Shown piece by piece: positions 46,085-54,792 of a DNA stretch of 64,000 nt. Within the stretch, counting starts at the first letter, position 1. Each line of letters begins with the position of its first letter. Source of the stretch: JAZKGA01 sp040386235 (lineage in GTDB: Bacteria; Pseudomonadota; Alphaproteobacteria; Micavibrionales; Micavibrionaceae); NCBI GenBank assembly GCA_040386235.1, contig JAZKGA010000001.1, positions 868,001 through 932,000 of the forward strand. Reading direction: 5' to 3'. Under the pieces are notes generated by a model, which did no database searches, had not been told where the DNA came from, and was given only the letters and a program-made list of their open reading frames with translations. Both the position numbers and the translations under genes were made by a program.

Positions 46085-46666
46085 ATGTCACACTCCCCGG
46101 CTCGTCTGCACTCTTTAAATGGTTATTTGGAACAAATTGGCCAGATTCAAAACGTCTTTCATTTGCACGCAGCCGAAAGGCATATTCGAAGCCTTCCAGA
46201 ATACATGCAGACCATTTTTGCCGTCGATGCGGCCCAATATTGCCGCCTGGCTGAGCATTATGCCACCTTCGTGGATTTGGCCATTCAGCAACAGCATGAC
46301 GTACATGATGCCGATTTATTATGGGTCGGGTATGAAATGTGCTGTGCGGGCTTGGTTTACAAGGCGGATCCAGGGATTCAAAAGGCGCAACAGGATTTGG
46401 TTATGCACGGCACCTGGATGATGATGGCCGGATTGACAGAGCATAATGCAGAAGATCAGTTGCAGAAAATTGTTGAACTGATAAATACCGCGCGCCGCAA
46501 GGGATGTAACAAAGTCGTGCCTTTGCTGACAAATCTGGCCAAAGGGGTTATTGACCTCTCAGGCGCATCTCAAGCAGATCAAAGCGTTATGCGCAGAAAA
46601 CTGCGTGCCGCATTTGCCGATCATGAAGATCAAAAGACCCTTTCTTTAATAACAGCTCACCCATGA
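46085..46666 (+). CDS. Unknown helical protein, paralogue set 2 (member C)
   Basis: A 193-residue all-helical soluble protein with no signal or known domain. Regions that recur in the products at 47888 and 48572 are an N-terminal GYLEQIG (AYLDSLG, AYLDSLD), a central LWVGYEMCCAG (YWVGFDMMCCV, SFIGYEMCRLCC), a later LQKIVELINTARRKG, and MRRKLRAAFAD near the end. The three are clearly duplicates. The C-terminus is short. Own promoter-like element. Function unknown. Confidence 0.7.
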   Translation: MSHSPARLHSLNGYLEQIGQIQNVFHLHAAERHIRSLPEYMQTIFAVDAAQYCRLAEHYATFVDLAIQQQHDVHDADLLWVGYEMCCAGLVYKADPGIQKAQQDLVMHGTWMMMAGLTEHNAEDQLQKIVELINTARRKGCNKVVPLLTNLAKGVIDLSGASQADQSVMRRKLRAAFADHEDQKTLSLITAHP

Positions 46667-46671
46667 TAAAG

Positions 46672-46683
46672 TGTTGACATAAG
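46672..46683 (+). promoter_or_regulatory. Shared promoter element, copy 2
   Basis: TGTTGACATAAG with TTGACA at 46674-46679, identical to copy 1 and at a similar distance from its gene (ATG 46727). A -10-like TATCTG lies at 46698-46703, with an 18-bp spacer. Both copies precede members of the same protein group. Confidence 0.45.
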
Positions 46684-46726
46684 TTCGTAATGTCGCGTAT
46701 CTGTGGTTAAATCAGGGAGCCAGAAA

Positions 46727-47182
46727 ATGAACGCCATTCTAGAAGATGTCAGTGAGGTCGCTATTACACGCGCGGTTTTACGGCTTATTGATTGCCGTGA
46801 TGCGGTTCCTCCACCTGCCTTGCTGCAAGATTTTGGAGTTGCATGTGCGCGTGAATCTGACGCAGGTAAATGCGTTCAATATATCGCTCAGGCGATCGGT
46901 GAAGAGGGTATAGGCATCCCATCCTTGGCTTGCGTCGATTTTCTTGTTGCCTCTTGCGGCGCAATGATCGGGCAGATGACGAACAGCGATATGCGTGACA
47001 AAACCGGCGTTTGCCTTGCGGTCAGTTTTGCCCGTACTGCTGACGTTATTTTCTCGCCCCGTGAAAGAACGGATTACACTAAGGCTGTTATTGGTGCGTT
47101 TGAAAAAGAGGGGCTGAGTGATTACACCGAAACTCTGACGGACATAGCGCATGCAGCAGTGCAATCACTTATATTGATATAA
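46727..47182 (+). CDS. Unknown helical protein, paralogue set 2 (divergent member D)
   Basis: A 151-residue helical protein starting MNAILEDVSEVAITRA. It is shorter and more diverged, but the order is the same as in the neighbours: a Cys-containing central helix (LACVDFLVASCGAMIG) followed by YTKAVIGAFEKEG and a C-terminal IAHAAVQSLIL, lacking the tail of the others. Seven cysteines. The ATG 46727 follows AGGGAG by eight bases. Its relation to C, F and G is by layout rather than strong identity. Confidence 0.6.
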   Translation: MNAILEDVSEVAITRAVLRLIDCRDAVPPPALLQDFGVACARESDAGKCVQYIAQAIGEEGIGIPSLACVDFLVASCGAMIGQMTNSDMRDKTGVCLAVSFARTADVIFSPRERTDYTKAVIGAFEKEGLSDYTETLTDIAHAAVQSLILI

Positions 47183-47223
47183 GTTAATGGCGTGTCTAAT
47201 TTAAAAAAATAAGGAGAGAGCCG

Positions 47224-47883
47224 ATGCCAGACCAAGTAGCAGACTATACAGATGTGGTTGGGCGCGTCCGTGAATTTGTGGCCAGTGAAGAACGTGAAAG
47301 CCGTCAGGAGGTATCATTGGATGCCGTGGTCCTCGGTATCGAACGCTTAAACGCCGCACGCAGCCTGGCGGATGAATACGCACAAATTGTGCCAGGATTG
47401 GCCCCTGCCATGGATTTAATGGCGTATATTGAACGGCATAAATTAACGGTGACAGAGACTTTAGGCGCAATGACCCCCGAAGATCGCCTGGAAGCGGCGC
47501 TGAGTGGCATAACAGTCTTCAATGACCGTGCTGATTGGGGCCGTGCACGTTTTCTCTCAGAGGCTATTTTCCGTACAGCAAAAGACATCAGCCCAGCGGA
47601 AGAGCAAGATATAGCCACGTTATTCTGTCATGTGGCAGCCCAAATTTCTAAACCTGAAGTCCGCGCAGAGTATTTGAGGCAGGCGGCTCAGGATGCCGTG
47701 CGGCACAAAAATGATCACGCGGCGGTTACCTTTATGGCACAGCTTATTACGATCCCTGCCGCGCCCACAAAGGCAGCGGGTGATTTTGATTCAGGCATTT
47801 TTATACGTCCGGCTTTGGGGAGTACAACGGGTGATTTAAATCGTCCTTATGTCGTCTCGGCGTCCTCTGCGCCCTCTCCCTAA
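47224..47883 (+). CDS. Unknown helical protein, paralogue set 2 (divergent member E)
   Basis: A 219-residue helical protein with a strong Shine-Dalgarno (AAGGAGAGAG) 4 bp before its ATG. The second half (TPEDRLEAALSGITVFNDR then FLSEAIFRTAKDISPAEEQDI) has the same layout as the corresponding part of member G. The final 60 residues are low-complexity and end in SSAPSP, similar to the SPSP and LTP ends of G and F. It heads a three-gene run (E, F, G) with gaps of 4 and 24 bp. Function unknown. Confidence 0.6.
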   Translation: MPDQVADYTDVVGRVREFVASEERESRQEVSLDAVVLGIERLNAARSLADEYAQIVPGLAPAMDLMAYIERHKLTVTETLGAMTPEDRLEAALSGITVFNDRADWGRARFLSEAIFRTAKDISPAEEQDIATLFCHVAAQISKPEVRAEYLRQAAQDAVRHKNDHAAVTFMAQLITIPAAPTKAAGDFDSGIFIRPALGSTTGDLNRPYVVSASSAPSP

Positions 47884-47887
47884 CCTT

Positions 47888-48547
47888 ATGACAGAATCGC
47901 TTACAGCAACGGGTGCGCTGGCCGCATATCTGGACAGTCTGGGCGGAACGGTTGCAGATCCTTTCAGCCTGAGGCGATGCCGGGAACTGATTCTCGCCAT
48001 GCCGGAAGAGCAGCAGGCGATAGCGACTGTCGCCGTCGCTGAATGCACGACGGATTATGCAAGTTTATCGACGATGACGATGTTGTTAATGGACGTTATT
48101 CACAACTGCGAAGATGCAGATGCGTATTGGGTAGGCTTTGATATGATGTGTTGTGTCGTCACAAGACCCTTTATTGCCAACGACCCATCGTTTCAGGCGG
48201 AAGCAGATTTTGCTTATAAATATAGTTACGACCTGTGTTTTGATATTATTAAAACGGGGTTAGAGGCCTTAGATGACCCAGCAATTTGTTTTGCCAGCGC
48301 GCTTGCGTTAATTGATGATTGTTACGATCAGCAAGTTGCCTGTTTATTGCCTGACATAACGGGGATCATCCAGAATATTATCACGGATATGCCCCCAGAA
48401 GGGCAGATAGCGGCGCGTGCGATGCTTGCAGAAGCCCTGATAGCCTGCGCCCACGATGTTTTTGATGGCATTCCGCAGAAAATGATGCCTGTGCAAAACG
48501 CACGTAGTGCAAATGATGTGGCATTTATGCCGCCCTTAACCCCGTAA
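47888..48547 (+). CDS. Unknown helical protein, paralogue set 2 (member F)
   Basis: A 219-residue helical protein. It shares AYLDSLG, the DADAYWVGFDMMCC centre and the FASALALIDDCYDQQVACLLP / MLAEALIACA segment with members C and G. The C-terminal tail (ARSANDVAFMPPLTP) is nearly the same as that of G (PRAANDPVFNVSPSP), the only strongly conserved non-helical part. The frame is open further upstream over the end of gene E, but ATG 47888 follows the E stop by 4 bp. Function unknown. Confidence 0.68.
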   Translation: MTESLTATGALAAYLDSLGGTVADPFSLRRCRELILAMPEEQQAIATVAVAECTTDYASLSTMTMLLMDVIHNCEDADAYWVGFDMMCCVVTRPFIANDPSFQAEADFAYKYSYDLCFDIIKTGLEALDDPAICFASALALIDDCYDQQVACLLPDITGIIQNIITDMPPEGQIAARAMLAEALIACAHDVFDGIPQKMMPVQNARSANDVAFMPPLTP

Positions 48548-48571
48548 GTTTTAGGGCGGTAACGTACTCTA

Positions 48572-49168
48572 ATGAAAAATTTTGAAGCGTATTTAGACAG
48601 CCTGGACACCGTATCTGGTGCATTTATGCAGCAGCAAGTGCAGAAACACATAGATGCCCTGGACGCGGAAAATATGGCCATTGCGGCCCTTATGGTTGCT
48701 GAAAGATGCGGCGATATCATAGATTTTCGCTTCTTCATTCAGAAGGCATATGATACGTCGGAACATGCGGGGTCGGTGGTACAATCTTTTATAGGGTATG
48801 AAATGTGCCGTTTGTGTTGTTGCTTAACAGCCGCACGTACCCTTTCACCAGAAGAACACGAAAGCATGACCACTTTTATTGAGGAAGCACTTGTGATGGG
48901 GGCTGAAACCATCGCCGCGGGGATGGAAGAGTTAACGCCCTTACAAGGATTTGAACGTATTAAGGAATTGATAAAAGCCGCAAAAAGTGATCAAGCCTTC
49001 ATTCTTATGCCGGTGTTTCAGGATATGGCTTTTGCGGTGATTGAAAAGTGCGATGTATCACATGCGCAAAAGGCGCGCATGTGTCATGCGGTGAAAGCAG
49101 ATATGTTGCAAACCGCATCGCCCCGTGCGGCCAATGACCCTGTTTTTAACGTATCACCCAGCCCGTAA
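48572..49168 (+). CDS. Unknown helical protein, paralogue set 2 (member G)
   Basis: A 198-residue helical protein: MKNFEAYLDSLDTVSGAF, the SFIGYEMCRLCC centre, FERIKELIKAAKSDQ, and the tail PRAANDPVFNVSPSP. It is the third clear copy with C and F. Six cysteines cluster around the centre and the C-terminal helix. It ends overlapping, by 15 bp, the convergent permease gene. Last gene of the E-F-G run. Function unknown. Confidence 0.7.
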   Translation: MKNFEAYLDSLDTVSGAFMQQQVQKHIDALDAENMAIAALMVAERCGDIIDFRFFIQKAYDTSEHAGSVVQSFIGYEMCRLCCCLTAARTLSPEEHESMTTFIEEALVMGAETIAAGMEELTPLQGFERIKELIKAAKSDQAFILMPVFQDMAFAVIEKCDVSHAQKARMCHAVKADMLQTASPRAANDPVFNVSPSP

Positions 49169-50563
49169 TCGGCTGTGGCGCATGGAATAGGCGAAATAGA
49201 TCACAAGGCCTATCGCCAGCCAGCCAACGAAACGCAAATGCGTGGCCAGGGGCAGGAACGCGATCAACGCCCCACATGACAAAACACCCAATACCGGGAT
49301 GGTAAGCCCACCCGGTGCTTTAAATGGGCGTGGCAATTCAGGATGTGTAAAGCGCAATACAATCACACCACCACACACCAGGACAAACGCAAATAACGTC
49401 CCAACATTCACCAATTCAGCCAGAATGCCCAGCGGCAGGAATCCGGCGGCAACAGCCATGCTGATCCCGCAGATAAGGGTGATTTTAACAGGCGTGTGCG
49501 TCTTTGGATTAATCGTGGCCAAACTGGCGGGCAACAGACCATCGCGCGAAATCGCCAGGACAATGCGGGACAGGCCGTAAAACAGCACTAGCATCACGGT
49601 GGTCAATCCGGCAATGACCCCAGTGGATACCAAGGCGGATGCGCCATTCAGGCCGATCTGCTGTAACGCATGGGCCACAGGCGAGGGGACATTCAAATCG
49701 GTATAGGGCACCAAACCGGTCAGAAGGCCGGACACGGCGATATAGATGATGGTACAGATCACAAGCGACCCGATAATACCAATCGGGATATCGCGCTGGG
49801 GATTGCGGGATTCCTCCACCGCTGTGGACACTGCGTCAAACCCAACATAGGCAAAGAAAACAAGGGACGCCGCAGCCAGAACGCCGATCGTGTGACCCTC
49901 GGCCGTCGTGTCGAACCAGCCGAATGGGATAAAGGGCGTCCAGTTTTCAGGTTGGACATGGAACACAGCCACGCCGATAAACACAGCGATGGTCAGCAGT
50001 TTAATAAACACCATACCGGCGTTCAACCGCGCGCTTTGGCGTATGCCCATCATCAATAACCCGGTCAAAACCAAAACAATCAGGAAGGCCGGCAGATTAA
50101 CCAGCCCCGGCACCGTGGCGAAGGGACCGTTTAACAAATGCGCAGGGATATGCAGGTCCGCCGCCTTTAACGCGTTGTCCAGATATCCGGACCAGCCATT
50201 GGCGACAGCGGCCACAGTCACGCCATATTCCATGATTAGGTCCCACCCGATAATCCAGGCGATCACCTCGCCAAATGCGGCATAGGAATAGCCATACGCA
50301 CTGCCACACCCGCCGACAGTTGCAGCCAGTTCGGAATACGAAAACGCCGCAAAGGCGCAGGCCAGGCCTGCGATAACGAAGGCCAGCATAACGGCTGGGC
50401 CAGCCTGGGTGGCTGCCGCAACTCCCGTCAGAACAAAAATCCCCGTCCCGATAATTGCGCCGATCCCCAGCAGGATCAGGTCGGATGCGCTCAGGCATTT
50501 TTCCATTTCTTGCGGGTGGGCATTGGGGGCAATTGGTTTGCGACGAAAAAGCTGCTGCAACAT
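49154..50563 (-). CDS. APC-superfamily amino acid permease (CAT/YfnA type)
   Basis: A 469-residue inner-membrane transporter with 12 predicted membrane helices. The opening GIGAIIGTGIFVLTG is the conserved first-helix motif of amino acid-polyamine-organocation carriers, followed by AGPAVMLAFVIAGLACAFAAFSYSELA. The LLMMGIRQSARLNAGMVFIKL and VAAGFLPLGILAELVNVGTL stretches fit the cationic amino acid transporter branch. AAAGGA lies 10 bp before ATG 50563, so the TTG at 50578 is not used. Substrate not determinable. Confidence 0.9.
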   Translation of the reverse strand: MLQQLFRRKPIAPNAHPQEMEKCLSASDLILLGIGAIIGTGIFVLTGVAAATQAGPAVMLAFVIAGLACAFAAFSYSELAATVGGCGSAYGYSYAAFGEVIAWIIGWDLIMEYGVTVAAVANGWSGYLDNALKAADLHIPAHLLNGPFATVPGLVNLPAFLIVLVLTGLLMMGIRQSARLNAGMVFIKLLTIAVFIGVAVFHVQPENWTPFIPFGWFDTTAEGHTIGVLAAASLVFFAYVGFDAVSTAVEESRNPQRDIPIGIIGSLVICTIIYIAVSGLLTGLVPYTDLNVPSPVAHALQQIGLNGASALVSTGVIAGLTTVMLVLFYGLSRIVLAISRDGLLPASLATINPKTHTPVKITLICGISMAVAAGFLPLGILAELVNVGTLFAFVLVCGGVIVLRFTHPELPRPFKAPGGLTIPVLGVLSCGALIAFLPLATHLRFVGWLAIGLVIYFAYSMRHSRLRAG

Positions 50564-50584
50564 GCGGGATCCTTTCAAGGCTGA

Positions 50585-50917
50585 TTATTCACCAGATACT
50601 GTCTGGTGGTCAGAGTCAACGCAGGCGATAATGCCACCCTCGATAACTGTAAGATCCGTAAATCCATCCATCGCCAGCTGCATCGCCGCTGTCCTGGCGC
50701 GAACGCCCGCGCGGCACAGCATATACAGCGGGGTGTTTAACGCCACGCCGTGGTCCGTCTGTAACACGTCCCTTGAAACCTGATCCAGCGGCACATGGAT
50801 AAAGGGCGCGGTCAGGCGGCATTCAACCAATTCGGGATGGTTCCGCACGTCCACAATAACGCTGCCTGCTGGCAAATGATGGGCCATGGCGGCAGGTATC
50901 GATTTAATGGGATTCAT
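50585..50917 (-). CDS. Rhodanese-like domain protein
   Basis: A 110-residue single rhodanese domain. The substrate/active-site loop is LCRAGVRAR with the catalytic Cys at about 68. Earlier, VIVDVRNHPEL and the IPLDQV-like HVPLDQV are standard. A CRAGVR loop suits sulfur (thiosulfate/persulfide) transfer. It overlaps the start of hemH's end by 14 bp, in the same direction, so the hemH-rhodanese pair may be co-translated. Confidence 0.9.
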   Translation of the reverse strand: MNPIKSIPAAMAHHLPAGSVIVDVRNHPELVECRLTAPFIHVPLDQVSRDVLQTDHGVALNTPLYMLCRAGVRARTAAMQLAMDGFTDLTVIEGGIIACVDSDHQTVSGE

Positions 50918-51938
50918 GGGGCAACCATCCTTTTAATTCACGGTGGATAATGTGTTCCAGAACATCCACGCCGTGCGGGGTGTCGTTCAGGCAAGGGATA
51001 TAGGTGAAGTCGTGACCACCGGCGGCCATAAATATATGACGATTTTCGACGTCCAGTTCTTCCAGGGTTTCCAGACAGTCGGCCACAAATCCCGGCGCGG
51101 TTATGGCAATGTTAGTCACGCCCGCCTTTGCTAACCCCGCCACCGTATGATCTGTGTAGGGTTGCAACCAGGGTTCTCGTCCAAAACGTGATTGGAAAGT
51201 AACCAGGAAATCAGCCTCAGGCCAGTTCAAAGCCTGGCGCAGCAAACGTCCCGTTTTCTGGCAATGGCAGTGATAAGGGTCGCCCGCGCGTAAATACCGT
51301 TCGGGAATGCCATGAAAGGTGGCGATCAGTTTCTGCGGTGCGACTGGCAGCGTGGACAGGTGATCCTGTACCTGATGTGCCAAAGCCGCGATATAGACAG
51401 GATCATCGTGATAAGCGGGCGCAATACGTATAAACGGCTGCCACCGCATGGTTTTGAGGTGGTCAAACGCCTTGTCGCAGACTGTTGCACTGGTGGCCGC
51501 GGCATATTGGGGATACAGCGGCACGATCAAGATACGGTCGCAGCCCTGCGCCCGTAAATCGTCAAGGCCGCGGGGAATGGATGGGTTGCCGTAACGCATG
51601 CCCCAGGCGATGATGGCACGATCACCCAGACGCTGTTGCAACGCTTGACACTGGCCGCGCGTGATGGTCTTCAGTGGGGATTCATTCAGCGTGTTGTTCC
51701 AGATACTGGCGTAATCACGTCCCTTTCGGGCGGGCCGGATGACCAGGATCACCAGGTTCAAAATAAACCACCAGATCAGCCGCGGCACCTCAATAACCCG
51801 TTTGTCCCACAGGAATTCTTTCAAGTAGCGCCGCATCGACCAATAATCGGTGCCGTCCGGCGTGCCCAAATTGACGATCAGGACACCAATCCGGCCAAAG
51901 GTAACGGGGGGATGGCCTTGCGGCAAGGATTTAGACAT
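50904..51938 (-). CDS. hemH: Ferrochelatase
   Basis: Final heme biosynthesis enzyme, 344 residues, inserting Fe(II) into protoporphyrin IX. The N-terminus GVLIVNLGTPDGTDYWSMRRYL is characteristic. The catalytic His is in ATFHGIPERYLRAGDPYHCHC, and the distal conserved PGFVADCLETLEELD carries the metal-path Glu. Its ATG (51938) overlaps the kup stop (51931) by eight bases. hemF is at 32.4 kb, so two late steps of the pathway are in the window but not clustered. Confidence 0.96.
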   Translation of the reverse strand: MSKSLPQGHPPVTFGRIGVLIVNLGTPDGTDYWSMRRYLKEFLWDKRVIEVPRLIWWFILNLVILVIRPARKGRDYASIWNNTLNESPLKTITRGQCQALQQRLGDRAIIAWGMRYGNPSIPRGLDDLRAQGCDRILIVPLYPQYAAATSATVCDKAFDHLKTMRWQPFIRIAPAYHDDPVYIAALAHQVQDHLSTLPVAPQKLIATFHGIPERYLRAGDPYHCHCQKTGRLLRQALNWPEADFLVTFQSRFGREPWLQPYTDHTVAGLAKAGVTNIAITAPGFVADCLETLEELDVENRHIFMAAGGHDFTYIPCLNDTPHGVDVLEHIIHRELKGWLPHESH

Positions 51939-53853
51939 GAACGGCGTACCCTATCTCAATTGTGCGACGGCGCGGCAGGCCAAAGCGGTCCACGGCGCGT
52001 TCGGCGGTCGATGCCAGGAAGGCAAAGATATGGGCCTGTAAGCAGCGCAGTGTCCGTATTTCCCGCGGCGCAACGATGCGGTCATGACCGATGACATAGA
52101 CAATCTCGTCTGGATTGATGCCATGATCGCGCAGGGCAGGGGCGATCAAAGCCGGCACGATCAAGGATTGCAGGTATCCGCGCTTGATGCTGATTTTCAG
52201 GACCTTATCATCAATCCGTTCGGCCACCACGGCTTCGTTCAGGGCGACGCGCGGGTGCGATGACACGCGCAGCGACACGATCACGGTCTGCGCAAATTTT
52301 GCATGCAACGTGTCAGTGACCTTTTCAAGCGGGATCGGGGCCATAATGCCGGAGCGTGAGAAGAACACGGCTGCCTTTGGCAACTCCGTTAACGGCGCGC
52401 GCAGAGTGCGGGCGGCGTAATCCTCGATTAATTCCGTCGCCTTCATATGATTATCAACAACAGTATTCAGGCCGCGATTCCACGCCAGCATGATGCTGAG
52501 GGTAATACCCGCCATGACCAGCGGGAACCAGCCGCCACTGCCGATTTTCGACATGTTGGCAGCCACCAGGGCCACATCCAGGCCGATAAACGCGACGGCG
52601 GGAATAAGGATTAAAGGCTTCGGCAGTGACCATTGCGACCAGGCATGTACGAAATACAGCGTACAGGTACCCAGCATGGCAAGCGCAACAGCAATACCAT
52701 AGGCATGCGCCAGGTTTTCCGAGGTGCGAAACGCCAGAACCAGGAAGATGGTCAGGGCCAGCATAATGTGGTTCAGCCGACCGATGTAAATATGCTGGTG
52801 GTTTAATTCCGACGTGTTGGTCATGTGCATGGGGGGCAAGTAGCCGACCTCAATCGCCTGCTTGGCCAACGAGAATGCGCCGGTGATAATGGATTGCGAG
52901 GCAATCACCGTGGCCATTGTGGCCAGGCCCAGCAGGGGGATCAGGAAAAATTCTGGCGCCATCATGTAAAATGGATTCTCAAGCGCCCGCTGATCCGCCA
53001 GAACCAAAGCGCCCTGGCCAAAGTAATTCAGAACCAGGCACGGCATGGCGATATACAGCCAGGCGTTTTGAATGGTGCGACGGCCGAAATGGCCCAGATC
53101 GGCGTACAAAGCCTCGCCCCCCGTGACGGCCAGGAACACCGCGCCGACAATCACCGATGACAGGCCGGGATAGTGATAGAATAACAGGCCGGCGTGGATC
53201 GGGTTTAACGCCTCTAACACATCCGGGTTATTCAAAACCTGGCGCAGGCCCAATATCCCAAGTGTCAGGAACCAGATAAAGGTGAGCGGGCCGTATAGGC
53301 GTGAGATTTTCTCAGTCCCGTGGCGTTGCGAATAAAACACGCCGCCGATAATTACCAGGGTGATCGGGATAATCCAGCTGTCAAATTGCGGGGCAATCAC
53401 CTGAATCCCCTCAACCGCCGATAAAATTGAAATCGCCGGGGTCAGAACCCCTTCGCCCAGAAGACATGCTGCACCCGTCAGGCCGATCAGCAGCAAGCTG
53501 CGTCGCCACCAGCCCTGGCTGTTTTTCTGCAGCTTCATCAGGGTCATCAACGCCATCACCCCGCCTTCACCGTCGTTATCGGCGCGCAGGATAAAGGTGA
53601 CGTATTTTAACGTGATGCTGACCGTCAAAAGCCAAAAGATCAGCGACAGAATGCCCATAACATGCGCGGGATCAAATACCCCGTCCTGTTCAATCGCCAG
53701 AATACCGGTCTTAAAAGCGTAAAGGGGTGAGGTGCCAATATCGCCAAAAACAACCCCCAATGCGCCGATCATCAAGGCAAGGGTGACCGGGCTTTTTGCG
53801 CCATGTGCCGCAGGTTCGGTGTGTTGGGCGGCAGGGGAGGAGGGAAGGGTCAT
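51931..53853 (-). CDS. kup: KUP-family potassium uptake transporter
   Basis: A 640-residue K+ transporter. Twelve membrane helices in the first 440 residues, beginning LMIGALGVVFGDIGTSPLYAFKT, the hallmark of the KUP/HAK/KT family, with LGEGVLTPAISILSAVEG in the third. The C-terminal cytosolic domain is about 150 residues. The ATG at 53853 is chosen over 53934, because the upstream 27 residues are unlike the family. Some annotators also call such proteins trkD. Confidence 0.95.
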   Translation of the reverse strand: MTLPSSPAAQHTEPAAHGAKSPVTLALMIGALGVVFGDIGTSPLYAFKTGILAIEQDGVFDPAHVMGILSLIFWLLTVSITLKYVTFILRADNDGEGGVMALMTLMKLQKNSQGWWRRSLLLIGLTGAACLLGEGVLTPAISILSAVEGIQVIAPQFDSWIIPITLVIIGGVFYSQRHGTEKISRLYGPLTFIWFLTLGILGLRQVLNNPDVLEALNPIHAGLLFYHYPGLSSVIVGAVFLAVTGGEALYADLGHFGRRTIQNAWLYIAMPCLVLNYFGQGALVLADQRALENPFYMMAPEFFLIPLLGLATMATVIASQSIITGAFSLAKQAIEVGYLPPMHMTNTSELNHQHIYIGRLNHIMLALTIFLVLAFRTSENLAHAYGIAVALAMLGTCTLYFVHAWSQWSLPKPLILIPAVAFIGLDVALVAANMSKIGSGGWFPLVMAGITLSIMLAWNRGLNTVVDNHMKATELIEDYAARTLRAPLTELPKAAVFFSRSGIMAPIPLEKVTDTLHAKFAQTVIVSLRVSSHPRVALNEAVVAERIDDKVLKISIKRGYLQSLIVPALIAPALRDHGINPDEIVYVIGHDRIVAPREIRTLRCLQAHIFAFLASTAERAVDRFGLPRRRTIEIGYAVHV

Positions 53854-53921
53854 GGTGATTATATGTATCCGTAATGCAGGGCCATTATGCGTTAAGCGCA
53901 AGGGAACGGCTATATAAATCC

Positions 53922-53951
53922 TTGACGTGTCCACAGTATCTGCATTATAAC
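53922..53951 (+). promoter_or_regulatory. Predicted sigma-70 promoter of rpsD
   Basis: TTGACG (53922-53927) and TATAAC (53946-53951), 18-bp spacer, about 120 bp upstream of the rpsD ATG. Transcription would begin near 53958 and leave a leader of about 110 bases. Confidence 0.65.
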
Positions 53952-53968
53952 CACGCTATTCCGAAGAA

Positions 53969-53984
53969 ACAGGCTGTGGCCTGT
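53969..53984 (+). promoter_or_regulatory. Hairpin in the rpsD leader
   Basis: ACAGGC-TGTG-GCCTGT, a perfect six-bp stem with four-base loop, near the predicted 5' end of the rpsD transcript. S4 represses its own synthesis in other bacteria by binding a structured mRNA leader; a similar function here is inference. Confidence 0.4.
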
Positions 53985-54070
53985 GGTGTTGCCTGTATGG
54001 TTTTTGAAGCCTGAGGCCACTCTCCGCAAGGGGCATTTGGACAACAAAAGAGCAAAAAAGGAAAAATACA

Positions 54071-54688
54071 ATGAGCGGTAAGCGCATTAATGCCAAATAC
54101 AAAATCGACCGCCGTTTAGGCTGTAACCTGTGGGGTCGTCCAAAATCACCATATAATCTGCGCCAGACCAAGCCAGGTGCAAACCGCCCAGCGCGCGGCA
54201 AAATGTCTGACTACGGTCAGCAATTGCTGGCGAAGCAAAAGCTGAAAGGCTATTACGGCGGCATCGGCGAAAAACAATTCCGCGCTTATTATTTCGAAGC
54301 TGTGCGTATGCGTGGCGATACCAGCCAGAACCTGATTGGTCTGCTGGAAAGCCGCCTGGACACACTGGTGTACCGCGCAAAATTTGTACCGACTGTTTTC
54401 GCAGCGCGTCAGTTCGTCAGCCACGGCCACGTGACTGTGAACGGCAAGCGCGTCAACATCCCATCATATAAGGTTCAAGAAGGCGACGTGATCGAAGTCA
54501 AACAAGCCTCGAAACAACTGGCGATCGTTATGGCCGCTGTTGATCTGGCTGAACGTGATGTGCCTGAATACCTGGATGCCGACCTGAAGGAAAAGAAAGT
54601 GACATTCCTGCGTACGCCGCAACTGTCCGACGTTCCTTACGCGACGCAGATGGAACCGAACCTGATCGTCGAGTTTTACTCACGCTAA
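54071..54688 (+). CDS. rpsD: 30S ribosomal protein S4
   Basis: Primary 16S rRNA-binding protein of the small subunit body, 205 residues. The start is MSGKRINAKYKIDRRLG, with the S4 signature FRAYYFEAVRMRGDTSQNLI and the S4 RNA-binding domain LESRLDTLVYRAKFVPTVFAARQFVSHGHVTVNGKRVNIPSY, ending NLIVEFYSR. None of the four zinc cysteines of some S4 forms is present (C-minus type). A terminator follows 26 bp behind the stop, so it is transcribed alone. Confidence 0.98.
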   Translation: MSGKRINAKYKIDRRLGCNLWGRPKSPYNLRQTKPGANRPARGKMSDYGQQLLAKQKLKGYYGGIGEKQFRAYYFEAVRMRGDTSQNLIGLLESRLDTLVYRAKFVPTVFAARQFVSHGHVTVNGKRVNIPSYKVQEGDVIEVKQASKQLAIVMAAVDLAERDVPEYLDADLKEKKVTFLRTPQLSDVPYATQMEPNLIVEFYSR

Positions 54689-54714
54689 TCTTTTCTGGAG
54701 AATAGATTGCGAAG

Positions 54715-54740
54715 AACACCGCCCTTGGGCGGTGTTTTTT
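54715..54740 (+). terminator. Rho-independent terminator behind rpsD
   Basis: AACACCGCCC-TT-GGGCGGTGTT followed by T; a ten-bp inverted repeat of which the innermost pairs form the loop, with a run of six T. Confidence 0.9.
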
Positions 54741-54792
54741 ATGTGTATAGTTAAGAATTATATAGACATAATCCTGATATTTATGTTATCTG

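Noticed and set aside
43825..49168. A tRNA-associated mobile island
   Set aside because: No integrase, no duplicated tRNA end and core genes (epmA, dsbB, methyltransferase) in between; the paralogue cluster is reported without claiming transfer.
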